Shown one piece after another: positions 43,728 to 52,373 of a stretch of 64,000 bases of DNA (position 1 is the stretch's first letter; the number at the start of each line of letters is the position of its first letter). The DNA is taken from assembly GCA_002345565.1 (NCBI GenBank), contig DDVS01000001.1, positions 366,712-430,711 on the forward strand, read 5' to 3'. Made by a program: the position numbers and the translations under genes. Below the pieces are notes generated by a model. That model worked only from the letters and a program-made list of their open reading frames with translations. It was not told where the DNA came from and ran no database searches. This stretch comes from Flavobacteriales bacterium UBA2306. GTDB lineage: Bacteria > Bacteroidota > Bacteroidia > Flavobacteriales > Weeksellaceae.

Positions 43728-45869
43728 TTATGCTGGGTTATTTCTATCCTTCTCTAGTTCCCAAACGCGGTGATTGGCGATAGCTTTAATGAAAGCTTCA
43801 TCAGTATTATCATTGTCTGAAGTCACAATTGCAGGATCTTTGTGTTTTTTATTTTTAACATTGCTTGCATTATAAATTTCATCTGTGTATTTTCCAAAAT
43901 AGATGGCTTTGCAATGCTTGTATGCTTCATTTGCAAAAAGAAGTGTTCCAGGTTTGTTGTCTTCATTCAATAAATTGTCTGCAGACTTTTTACCGCTGGC
44001 AAAATACAATGCGTCAAAACAAACGCTGGCTGTACTAGTAAGTGAATGTTTCGGTTCAAAAACAGTTCCGTCATCTGCCTTTAAAGGCGCCAGACTTCCT
44101 GCAATAATCTGTACAACAGCACCTTCCTTTTCAAGTTTTGATTTCAATGTATTTACGTCTTTTGCATTCACTCCGGTTTCCATAATAAAACCGATAACAC
44201 GGCTTTTTATAGTATTTTTAACCGTATTTTTCATACTTAATGCATCAGAACTTTTTGTTGAGGGTTCTTTTTCAGGGCTTTGTAAAGTTGTCGGATCTGT
44301 ATCTGCAGGAATACTTCCGTTGGGTTGTTTTAGCTTAGTCACATCAACGCCCAATTTTTTAGCAACCAACGCCGCTAAATCTTTATTGATAAAAGCCAAT
44401 TGCCCAACCACTCTTTCACGGATTGCAGGAATTGTAACTTTTGACAATTCAAAAATCAGTGCATTTTGAAGGTGCATCTTTTCAGGTTCCGATTGGCTAT
44501 TATAAAATAATTTTGCCTGGGAATAATGATCTACAAAACTTTGGCTTCTCGCTCGTATCTTGTTACCATCGACTCTTTCCTCCTGTGATTTAAAACCGCC
44601 ATCTTTCCACATCGCCTGAAAAGGACAGCCGCCGCCGATAGAGTTTGGCTCATAGCTTACTTTTCCTTTCACGATCTGTTGGCGCATATGGCCGTCACGC
44701 TGATTATTATGAACCGTATTAATGGATCTGTTAATAGGGATCTCGTGGAAATTCGGAGAGCCCAATCTTGACAACTGCGTATCAGTATAAGAAAATAATC
44801 TCCCTTGCAAAAGAGGATCATTGGTAAAATCAATTCCTGGGACCAAATGGCCAGGGTGGAAAGCTATCTGTTCTGTTTCTGCGAAAAAGTTATCGGGATT
44901 TCTGTTAAGCGTTAAAGTTCCGACCAATTCAACAGGAACTTCTTCTTCAGGAATAAGTTTTGTAGGATCGAGCAAATCGAAATCGAATTTATGTTCATCC
45001 TCTTCAGGAATAATTTGTACTCCAAAATCCCATTCTGGAAAAGCACCGTTTTCGATGGCTTCCCAAAGATCTCTTCTGTGAAAATCTGAATCTTTTCCCG
45101 AAATTTTAGTTGCTTCATCCCAAGCTACGGAATGAACACCTAACTTCGGTTTAAAATGGAATTTGACAAAATGCACTTTCCCTTCCTCATTGATAAATTT
45201 GAAAGTATGAACTCCAAAACCTTCCATCATTCGGTAACTTCTCGGAATCGCCCTGTCACTCATTGCCCACATAATCATATGCATACTTTCCGGCATTAAG
45301 GAAATAAAATCCCAAAATGTATCATGTGCAGATGCAGCCTGCGGAATGGCATTATCGGGTTCAGGTTTTACAGCGTGAACCAGATCAGGAAACTTCATTG
45401 CGTCCTGAATAAAAAACACTGGTATATTATTCCCTACCAGATCATAATTTCCTTCTTCAGTATAAAATTTAATAGCGAAACCTCTTACATCTCGCGCAAG
45501 ATCTGTACTTCCTGCACTTCCTGCAACGGTAGAAAAACGTACAAAAACAGGTGTTTCTTTTCCTTCTTCGGATAAGAATTTTGCCTTGGTGTATTTTGCC
45601 AGACTTTTATTGATTTTAAATGTGCCGTGTGCTCCGGAGCCACGCGCGTGAACAATTCTTTCAGGTATTCTCTCATGGTCGAAATGAGTAATTTTTTCTC
45701 TCAAGATAAAATCTTCCAACAAACTTGGTCCTCTTTCTCCCGATTTCAGAGAATCCTGATTATTACTTATTTTTAAACCTTGATTAGTTGTCAACGCCTG
45801 ATCAGAGTTATCAGTTGTATGCTCTTTCAACTGCTCTAGTTTGTCGTCAGATAGTTCGCTTTTTTTCAT
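43728..45869 (-). CDS. katE: large-subunit (clade 2) catalase
   Basis: KatE degrades hydrogen peroxide to water and oxygen using heme. The start at 45869 ('MKKSELSDDKLEQL') gives 713 aa; the 3-residue upstream extension is not needed. The distal His motif is 'RIVHARGSGAHG' (about 69-80), and the proximal heme Tyr is in 'RLFSYTDTQLSRLG' (about 355-368). A C-terminal flavodoxin/DJ-1-like domain (about 570-713, 'RVIGFIMETGVNAKDV') marks the large clade 2 type. Promoter candidates are TAAATTTG (minus, 45970-45977), about 100 nt upstream. Confidence 0.93.
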   Translation of the reverse strand: MKKSELSDDKLEQLKEHTTDNSDQALTTNQGLKISNNQDSLKSGERGPSLLEDFILREKITHFDHERIPERIVHARGSGAHGTFKINKSLAKYTKAKFLSEEGKETPVFVRFSTVAGSAGSTDLARDVRGFAIKFYTEEGNYDLVGNNIPVFFIQDAMKFPDLVHAVKPEPDNAIPQAASAHDTFWDFISLMPESMHMIMWAMSDRAIPRSYRMMEGFGVHTFKFINEEGKVHFVKFHFKPKLGVHSVAWDEATKISGKDSDFHRRDLWEAIENGAFPEWDFGVQIIPEEDEHKFDFDLLDPTKLIPEEEVPVELVGTLTLNRNPDNFFAETEQIAFHPGHLVPGIDFTNDPLLQGRLFSYTDTQLSRLGSPNFHEIPINRSINTVHNNQRDGHMRQQIVKGKVSYEPNSIGGGCPFQAMWKDGGFKSQEERVDGNKIRARSQSFVDHYSQAKLFYNSQSEPEKMHLQNALIFELSKVTIPAIRERVVGQLAFINKDLAALVAKKLGVDVTKLKQPNGSIPADTDPTTLQSPEKEPSTKSSDALSMKNTVKNTIKSRVIGFIMETGVNAKDVNTLKSKLEKEGAVVQIIAGSLAPLKADDGTVFEPKHSLTSTASVCFDALYFASGKKSADNLLNEDNKPGTLLFANEAYKHCKAIYFGKYTDEIYNASNVKNKKHKDPAIVTSDNDNTDEAFIKAIANHRVWELEKDRNNPA

Positions 45870-46177
45870 AATATACAATAGATTTGATTATTTTTTAGTT
45901 GATAAACAAAAAGCATACCTGAAAAATGATAAAAAACAGTTTATAATTAATAAAAAATGTTTATGACAACAAATTTATTTTAGCGAATTCAATAAAAATT
46001 GTTCAAAATCTCCAATCACCTGTAATATTTGAGAAGAGTAAATTTATAATCCGGATAGAATAGATAAGGTTACTTATACTTAAACGAACCAGACTTATTT
46101 TTACACTAAAAAATAAATTGCAATCCTTAATGTTAAGTATAATTGCTTATAAGATATAGTGGATATGCAAACAAAAC
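45870..46177. other. katE upstream region
   Basis: This is about 308 nt of AT-rich DNA with a minus-strand TAAATTTG box at 45970-45977. I see no ORF, stable RNA fold or operator. It ends where the IS remnant's left inverted repeat begins. Confidence 0.4.
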
Positions 46178-46760
46178 TTCCAGTATAAGTTAAGCTACAT
46201 TTTGATAGATTTTGTTTTGATTATTAAACTCTTCAATCGTTTGATAACTCAAGGCGCTGTGTCGTCTTTTTTTGTTGTACCAGATTTCGATTTGTTGTCA
46301 TTTTAAATTTCTTGCTCATTTTACTTCGCAGTCCAAGCTCTTTCATACATTATGCAACGGTTATTCTGGAGATTTTATAGCCTAAAGAATTCAATTCAAA
46401 AGTAATCCTTGGGCTTCCGTAACGCTGTTTTGATTAAAAATATATTGATGTGATTTGATTTTTTACTTTTTCTTTCAAAGCAATTTCTTGCTACTCGGTC
46501 TGCTTTTCCATTTATGATAACTGCTGGAGCTCAGTTTTAAAACTTGGCACATCTTTTCAATCGGGAAAATAGATTCATTATTTTTTATGAATTTATATTT
46601 CATCGACTGCTCTTGGAGAAGATGCCGCTTGCGAGTTCTGACACATTAGTTCGTTCTTTGCTTAGCTCAAGGGCTTTAGTTTTAAAAGCAGGATTGTAGA
46701 TTTTTCGCTCTCGTTTCATAAGTTAAAATTAAGGTTTTATGCTTAACTTTAACTGGACAC
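46178..46760 (-). mobile_element. degenerate IS3-family insertion sequence remnant
   Basis: TTCCAGTATAAGTTAAGC (46178-46195) and GCTTAACTTTAACTGGAC (46741-46758) are matching inverted ends, with about 15 of 17 positions paired. Between them on the minus strand are an IS3-like orfA start (ATG 46719: 'MKRERKIYNPAFKTKALEL') and, after a frame break and deletion, scraps of an orfB-like integrase region ('HLLQEQSMKYKF', then a segment close to 46200-46450 with many stops). The element is about 580 bp instead of the usual 1.2-1.5 kb, so it cannot transpose. Confidence 0.7.
46260..46719 (-). pseudogene. IS3-type transposase pseudogene
   Basis: OrfA starts intact at 46719 but runs out after about 34 codons ('KERTNVSELA'), where the frame shifts and central sequence is missing. 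Downstream fragments of an orfB-like frame contain several stop codons. It is a clear loss-of-function remnant inside the inverted repeats. Confidence 0.65.
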
Positions 46761-47188
46761 TAATTTAGTACCTACACTATTATGTTTAAAAACAAATTCA
46801 AGAAGATGATTAATGCTATATAACCACACCTTCAAGATATTCAGTAGCGTATATATATTATGAGTAGGCACTTTTCACAAATTTAGGTGCGTACAAGTAC
46901 ATGATTTTTTAATACGCACCTAATTACTCACTTCTTATTTGCACTTATTTAATGCATCATGACAGTGTAAAAAAACAAAAAAGCCTTTAAACACAAAGAT
47001 TTAAAGACTTTTGATGCAATTTGCTTTCTGCATTCGCAGAGAGGAAGGGAAATGAACCTTATTATATTCAACATAGCCAATTTTATATAATTATGCTATA
47101 TATCAATATTTTACATATATTTGTATTAATTATTATACTTAGTTTTTATGTCTAAATATAGAAGAACTAGCACCTAAACTGGCACCTA
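46761..47188. promoter_or_regulatory. integrase upstream region with GCACCTAA sites (candidate att/arm region)
   Basis: Four copies of GCACCTAA(A/T) lie here: 46882-46890 (inverted), 46916-46924, 47170-47178 and 47182-47190. The last overlaps the integrase start codon. A TAGTACCTAC variant is at 46767. A short hairpin with A/T runs (46979-47013: CTTTAAAC...TTTAAAG) could end transcription entering from the left. Tyrosine integrases bind short repeats of this kind near their attachment site. No tRNA gene is seen. Confidence 0.45.
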
Positions 47189-48430
47189 ATGAATTCGACT
47201 TTTAAACTTAAAGATCCTAATAGTGAAAAGGAAACTCTGATCTATTTCCGGTCATTTTTTAGCAATGAAAATAAGAATTTCATCTACTCTACTGGCGAAA
47301 AGATAAAACCTTCTGAATGGGATTTTGAACACAGGCAACCAAATGACATTAATGGAAGGACAAAACGTGCAGAAAACCACAGAGGTATAAAAAAACAATT
47401 AGATAGATATATTGGTTATTTCACTGAAATCGTAAATCGTTACAAAAATATCGGTGAACATCTAACTACTGATATTATAAGACAAAGGTTCGATGAAGAG
47501 TTCAAAAAAATCAAAGTGAAAGAAGATTTTTTTAGACTTTATGAGCAATTTATTGATGAGAAAGCTAATGATTATACTGGAAAAGGAATATCAAAATCAA
47601 CCAAGACCAGATATGAACATAATAAAAACCTACTTCTCGAATTCCAAAACTACTCTAAAATAAAAATCACTTTAGGGAGCTTTAACGAAAAAACTTATAA
47701 TAAATTTCTTAAATATTGCATTGAGATAAAAGACCATTCTGCCAATACCATTCATCGTGATGTTGGATTGTTGAAGACATTCCTTTATTGGGCATTAAAC
47801 AAAAAGTACAGCTATAATAATGATTTCATTAGCTTCAAAAAACCTCCGAAATTTCGTACAGATGAAATAGCTTTAAATTACGAGCAAGTTGAATTTATTT
47901 ACAATTATGACTTCAGTGATAATAAAAGATTGGAAAGGGTACGTGACCTTTTTGTTTTTGGATGTACGACAGGAATGAGGTTTGGCAATTACAGCACAAT
48001 TTCAAGAAGTGATATTGATGGTAATTTTATCCGGGTTATCGATTTAAAAAGTAAATCTAAGAATCTAGCTATTCCTTTAAACAGTATTTCTAAAGCAATA
48101 CTCGAAAAGTATGATTATAACCTGCCTACTATCACAAATCAAAGGATGAATGAATATATTAAGGAGGTTTTTAAAAAGCTGGAATTTACTGATGAAATAA
48201 AGAAGACTATGAAGTATGGTGATGAGTTGGTAGACCAAAAAGCTGAGTTTTGGACAAGGATTTCCTCACATACTGCTAGAAGAAGTTTTATCACCATAAT
48301 GAAAAATAAAAGAGTTCCGGATAAAGTTATTATGAGTTATACTGGTCATACTAGCTTGGAAGTCTTTAATGCTTATTACAGACCAAGTGAAGATGATAAG
48401 ATCAACTATATGAATGAAGTTTTTAAATAA
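47189..48430 (+). CDS. tyrosine-type integrase of a mobilizable element
   Basis: This 413-aa recombinase has an N-terminal arm-binding region (about 1-100, 'GEKIKPSEWDFEHRQPNDIN'), a SAM-like core-binding domain (about 105-215) and a C-terminal catalytic domain. Catalytic residues are visible: Arg in 'TTGMRFGN', H-x-x-R in 'SHTARRSF', His in 'TGHTSLEVFNAYYRP' and the nucleophile Tyr in the same block. It should catalyse integration and excision of the element that follows. Its layout is that of Bacteroidota conjugative and mobilizable transposon integrases. Confidence 0.92.
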   Translation: MNSTFKLKDPNSEKETLIYFRSFFSNENKNFIYSTGEKIKPSEWDFEHRQPNDINGRTKRAENHRGIKKQLDRYIGYFTEIVNRYKNIGEHLTTDIIRQRFDEEFKKIKVKEDFFRLYEQFIDEKANDYTGKGISKSTKTRYEHNKNLLLEFQNYSKIKITLGSFNEKTYNKFLKYCIEIKDHSANTIHRDVGLLKTFLYWALNKKYSYNNDFISFKKPPKFRTDEIALNYEQVEFIYNYDFSDNKRLERVRDLFVFGCTTGMRFGNYSTISRSDIDGNFIRVIDLKSKSKNLAIPLNSISKAILEKYDYNLPTITNQRMNEYIKEVFKKLEFTDEIKKTMKYGDELVDQKAEFWTRISSHTARRSFITIMKNKRVPDKVIMSYTGHTSLEVFNAYYRPSEDDKINYMNEVFK

Positions 48431-48444
48431 TCACTACTTAGATT

Positions 48445-49179
48445 ATGGATCAGAAAACGCTTTACGGACGTTGGAATTTTTGGGAAGAATTTGTTGGCTA
48501 TCCTATGATGATTTATTTTTGGATTAGAGGGCAAAAAATTCAGGAGTTGTTACATAGGAGAATTGAAAAAGCGCAACAAAAATCCTCTAAAATCGTTCTC
48601 GGTGAAAAGTTAAGAAATGAGTTTTTGATCAGATATGACAAGTTAGACAATTTCTTCAGTTTTCATTTCAAAGATATTGATTCATCAAGAAATCACAATT
48701 TGGAGGAGAAAATCCAATACTGTTTGGATCAATATAAAAAAGAATCAAAGACCGTTTTAAGTTCAAGTAATCTAATGAAATTGCAAAGCAATTTTTTAAA
48801 TGGTGCTGAAACTACACTTTTTCTATATTTCGTCTTAAAACATAAAACAAATAGAGCAATTCGTTTATCCGATATTATGATTGGTGAGAACAGTTCAAAA
48901 ATTTTCCTCGCTTTTTTAAAAGATAAAAAATTCATCGATGAAAATCATAACCTGCTCGTAGATCAGAAATCTTCATTTATAAGAATTCACCGTTTTCTGA
49001 AAGACAATCACATAATCAATCCAGATTTTCAAGATACTACAATAATCGAGGCTATGGAAAATGAATATAATACCAATTTTGACAAAGGAACATTTTCAAG
49101 GGCAGTAACTGTGAAACCCAGTGATTTTGAGGAAAGTGTCTACAAAGAATTATCTATGCTGTTAAATATCAAGTATTAA
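48445..49179 (+). CDS. mobile-element protein of unknown function
   Basis: I do not recognise this 244-aa protein. It begins 14 nt after the integrase stop on the same strand, so it is probably co-expressed. It has one hydrophobic stretch near the N-terminus ('VGYPMMIYFWIRG') and is otherwise helical and charged. The middle ('AIRLSDIMIGENSSKIFLAF') could form a small winged or HTH-like fold. Its place between integrase and excisionase-like gene suggests a role in element maintenance. Confidence 0.55.
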   Translation: MDQKTLYGRWNFWEEFVGYPMMIYFWIRGQKIQELLHRRIEKAQQKSSKIVLGEKLRNEFLIRYDKLDNFFSFHFKDIDSSRNHNLEEKIQYCLDQYKKESKTVLSSSNLMKLQSNFLNGAETTLFLYFVLKHKTNRAIRLSDIMIGENSSKIFLAFLKDKKFIDENHNLLVDQKSSFIRIHRFLKDNHIINPDFQDTTIIEAMENEYNTNFDKGTFSRAVTVKPSDFEESVYKELSMLLNIKY

Positions 49180-49257
49180 ACTTTACGCAATTGAGTAAAA
49201 TTGCATCATTAGTTATTCCAATCATACAATTTTGTCTGCAAATAAATACCACAGATT

Positions 49258-49536
49258 ATGCAGACAACAAATCCATTCCAAACCATTCTCGACGAATTAG
49301 GGGAAGTAAAAGACTTACTCTATTCTCTTAAAAAAGAACCTGAAATTGAGTTGAAAAAGAAACTGTACTCTATCAAAGAGTGTTCAGAAATTCTTAAACT
49401 TGATTACCAGACCGTACGCTCACACATTTTAAAAGGTAACATCAAAGCGGAACAAATCGGAAGATTCTACAGGGTTAACCATTTTGATCTTATGGAAGCT
49501 TTAAACGAGGTCAAATCGCTTAAGTACAGAAGATAG
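49258..49536 (+). CDS. excisionase-like helix-turn-helix protein
   Basis: This 92-aa protein has an N-terminal coiled segment ('FQTILDELGEVKDLLYSL') and a C-terminal MerR/excisionase-type HTH (about 36-85): 'LYSIKECSEILKLDYQTVRSHI' in part and 'KAEQIGRFYRVNHFDLMEAL'. This is the standard HTH_17 protein found next to integrases in Bacteroidota IMEs. It may steer recombination toward excision or control the replication genes. Confidence 0.85.
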   Translation: MQTTNPFQTILDELGEVKDLLYSLKKEPEIELKKKLYSIKECSEILKLDYQTVRSHILKGNIKAEQIGRFYRVNHFDLMEALNEVKSLKYRR

Positions 49537-49607
49537 ATAAGACTTTATTTATCAAGCATTCTAATTCACCTTTTTGTACTTCCTGTACATAACCAAACCT
49601 TTAAAAT

Positions 49608-50771
49608 ATGAGCGAAAAAATCCCATATCTGAGAGTAGGTACAACCTATTATAAGACAATCGAAAAACCATTGATCTCAGGAGACAAGATTTCAATTTTG
49701 GTGCGATGGAACCGTGAAACGATAATTAGCGACCACGGAAAAATCTACGTTTCAAAAGTTTCAAAGTACGATGGCTTCTGCTGTATTCCTTCTCATCTGG
49801 AATATAAGCAGATCATAGACGGATTTTACAATATGTACAATGAGATTCCTTATCAACCGATCAATGAAAGTATAAGTACTGAAGCTTTAGAAAACAAAAT
49901 TCCATTCTCCCTCAAATTTATGAAGCATATTTTCGGAGAGCAATTGGAGTTAGGTTTAGATTACATAAAGATATTGCTTGAATATCCAACCCAGATACTT
50001 CCCATTCTTTGCTTGGTAAGTAAAGAAAGATCTACCGGAAAATCCACTTTCATCAAATGGCTAAAATCCATCTTTGGATTAAATATGACCTACATCAAAG
50101 GAGACTCATTCAGCAGTCAGTTCAATTCAGATTGGACATCGATGCTTATAGTTGCAATTGATGAAGTATTCTTTGACAAAAAGGAAATCACGGAACGCTT
50201 AAAATATCTTTCTACAACTGACAAAGACAAAAAGGAGGCAAAGGGTAAAGACCGTGAAGAAGTTGAATACTTTGGCAAATTTATTCTCTGTTCCAATAAT
50301 GAAGATAACTTTATTCAGATTGATGAAAATGAGATCAGATTTTGGATTATCAAAGTAAAATCAATCAAAAGCGAGAACACCGAATTTCTAAAAAACCTCA
50401 ACAAAGAGATTCCTTACTTTCTTCGATACTTAATTCAAAGAACTTTCCACAGTCGTAAGGAGACAAGGATGTGGTTCACAGAATCACAGATCAGAACAAA
50501 AGCTCTTCAGAAACTGGTTTGGAAAAATAATAACAAACTGGAATCTAAAATCATCGAACTTTTATATGAGTTTTTCGAAAGTACCGAAGACAGAAAAATC
50601 CTTTGTATTCCTCAGGATATTTTCAATATGCTTGGTAAGATGTTTAGCAAACAATACTGGACAGTCAATGATGTCCGGAAAATACTGAAAGAAAACTGGA
50701 AACTCGAACCCCAAAGTAATTCTTTGTCCTATGTCAAATACGACCTCGATTATGGGTTAAGTTTTTTCTAA
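49608..50771 (+). CDS. primase-helicase-like ATPase (SF3/D5-type) of the mobile element
   Basis: This 387-aa protein has a helicase core with Walker A 'SKERSTGKSTFIKWL' (about 143-157), Walker B 'MLIVAIDEVFFD' (about 186-197) and 'GKFILCSNNEDNFIQI' (sensor-1 region, about 226-241). The C-terminal winged part is 'FSKQYWTVNDVRKILKENWKL'-like. Viral D5/SF3-type helicases of this kind unwind the element's origin during replication. The TGATGA repeat cluster and a TOPRIM primase gene directly follow, forming a replication module. Confidence 0.8.
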   Translation: MSEKIPYLRVGTTYYKTIEKPLISGDKISILVRWNRETIISDHGKIYVSKVSKYDGFCCIPSHLEYKQIIDGFYNMYNEIPYQPINESISTEALENKIPFSLKFMKHIFGEQLELGLDYIKILLEYPTQILPILCLVSKERSTGKSTFIKWLKSIFGLNMTYIKGDSFSSQFNSDWTSMLIVAIDEVFFDKKEITERLKYLSTTDKDKKEAKGKDREEVEYFGKFILCSNNEDNFIQIDENEIRFWIIKVKSIKSENTEFLKNLNKEIPYFLRYLIQRTFHSRKETRMWFTESQIRTKALQKLVWKNNNKLESKIIELLYEFFESTEDRKILCIPQDIFNMLGKMFSKQYWTVNDVRKILKENWKLEPQSNSLSYVKYDLDYGLSFF

Positions 50772-50827
50772 CAGAACAAAACAGGACGATATTTTACAAT
50801 AGAAAGAAATTTTATTCTTCAAAAATA

Positions 50828-51029
50828 TGATGAAATGATGAACTAATTGATAATGAAAATAAAATCAATTAGTTACATCTCATCAATAGCCTCATCAAAC
50901 TTTAAACCTTGATTTTTGATGAGAGGATGATGAGAAGAATATTTTCACTTTGATGAAATGATGAGACTTTGATGAGTGTTTAATGTGTTGTAATTCAATT
51001 TTTTATATGGCTTTCTCATCAATTCATCA
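50828..51029. repeat. iteron-like cluster of TGATGA/TCATCA motifs
   Basis: Eleven copies of TGATGA (or TCATCA) occur in about 200 bp, several in pairs 8-11 bp apart (50828/50836, 50917/50928, 50951/50959/50970, 51015/51024); most extend to TGATGAG. The cluster lies in the 341-nt gap between the primase-helicase and TOPRIM primase genes (50772-51112). It resembles replication iterons or an operator array. No ORF is credible in the gap. Confidence 0.6.
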
Positions 51030-51112
51030 AAAATTATTCAATACTAAACTCGTCCGCCTGAACTGACAGGACCCCTACTATTTACTGAAAAAAAACATTA
51101 AAAATTACAAAT

Positions 51113-52096
51113 ATGAACTGCAAACAATTCAACAGCATATCGTTGGAAGAAGTCCTCCTTTCTCTCGGACACCTTCCAACGAAACAAAATGAAAAAGAAG
51201 CTTGGTATCTCAACCCCTTTGCCACCGAATCCCAAGCATCTTTCAAAGTGGATAAAAGAATTAATGCCTGGTATCTTTACTCAGAGGGTTTAGGGGGGAA
51301 CAATACCGACTTTATGAAAAGATATTTGAACACTTCGGTCAATGAAGTTTTGGACTGGGCGCAAAAACAAAATTTTTCTTCTTTTCATCAGCAACCACAG
51401 ATCAAAAAGGCAGAACCAAATTACAGAATTGATGAAATACTGAAAATACAGAATCCAAACCTTAAAAGATATTTGCAGGAACGTGGATTAAGTCCTAAAA
51501 TCTATGATTACATAAGGGAGGTTCGATTTACAGTTGGAGAAAAGAAACTCTACGCCATTGGCTTTGAAAATTTATCCGGAGGCTTTGAGCTTCGAAATTC
51601 TTTTTATAAAGGGTCATTGTTGAAAAAGGATATTTCAATAATTAATCTCAATTGTGGTTTACACGATAAATCAAGTGTTGAATTTAAAAATATCAAAAGT
51701 GCATCAGTTTTTGAAGGATTTATGGATGCCTTGTCTTTTATTGAAATGAAGAAATCTTTTACAGGAGATATTCTCGTAATGAACTCTATTGCTCTTTTAA
51801 ATAAATCTATAGAACATCTCAGAAACTATCCTAATGTCAATCTTTTTCTGGACAACGATACTGCCGGGATAAAATGCAAATCTCATATCTTAAAATTTTT
51901 TCCGGAAGCAAAAGATCATTCTGGAAGTTATTCCAACCATAAAGATCTCAACGAATTTTTGATACATCGAATAAAAAATGATAAAGCTAAAAAATCAGAA
52001 AAAACAACTGAACAACTTAAGGATTCTGACAAACTAATCGTTAGAAACCAAGAGCTTGAAATCAAAAAAACAACTAGTCTTAAAAGGAAACTTTGA
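51113..52096 (+). CDS. TOPRIM-domain primase-like protein
   Basis: This 327-aa protein has an N-terminal part (about 1-100) resembling the degenerate zinc-ribbon region of mobile-element primases ('YLNPFATESQASFKV', without the CHC2 Cys set). It is followed by a TOPRIM domain: 'SVFEGFMDALSF' with the conserved Glu (about 200) and 'VNLFLDNDTAGIKC' with D-x-D (about 248). The C-terminal tail is Lys-rich. It probably primes element replication with the upstream helicase. The missing Cys ligands are normal in this mobile branch. Confidence 0.82.
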   Translation: MNCKQFNSISLEEVLLSLGHLPTKQNEKEAWYLNPFATESQASFKVDKRINAWYLYSEGLGGNNTDFMKRYLNTSVNEVLDWAQKQNFSSFHQQPQIKKAEPNYRIDEILKIQNPNLKRYLQERGLSPKIYDYIREVRFTVGEKKLYAIGFENLSGGFELRNSFYKGSLLKKDISIINLNCGLHDKSSVEFKNIKSASVFEGFMDALSFIEMKKSFTGDILVMNSIALLNKSIEHLRNYPNVNLFLDNDTAGIKCKSHILKFFPEAKDHSGSYSNHKDLNEFLIHRIKNDKAKKSEKTTEQLKDSDKLIVRNQELEIKKTTSLKRKL

Positions 52097-52138
52097 TCAT
52101 GCGCATTGTATGTTTTTACCAACTACCCGCAGAAGTTA

Positions 52139-52310
52139 GGAGCGCATTCGCAACTTTGAAGGTCGTTCCTCCCAACAAAGTTTCAAATACGCTCTGCGAG
52201 GCTTTTAACCTGAGTAAAATCGACTAAGATTGACTAGTAAAAACCTGGGTAAAAAACACACAGGTCTTTATTAAAGGTGCGCAAAATATGCACAGGTAAA
52301 TTGGAATTCT
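52139..52310 (+). other. candidate origin of transfer (oriT) for the MobV relaxase
   Basis: AGCGCATTCGCAACTTTG (52141-52158) and the near-complement CAAAGTTTCAAATACGCT (52176-52193) form an imperfect hairpin with a 17-nt loop. AACCTGAGTAAAA and AACCTGGGTAAAA repeat nearby (about 52208 and 52243), the second inside a CAGGT/ACCTG inverted pair. MobV-type relaxases nick near such hairpins just upstream of their own gene, as here. The nick site cannot be named. Confidence 0.45.
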
Positions 52311-52373
52311 GCATAATATTTTACAGCAATTTTAATCAAAGAAATCTTTGATAAACTTAAATGATGAAAACTA

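Noticed and set aside
43903..44469. 188-codon plus-strand ORF inside katE
   Set aside because: It is antisense to the conserved C-terminal part of the catalase; no independent start signals.
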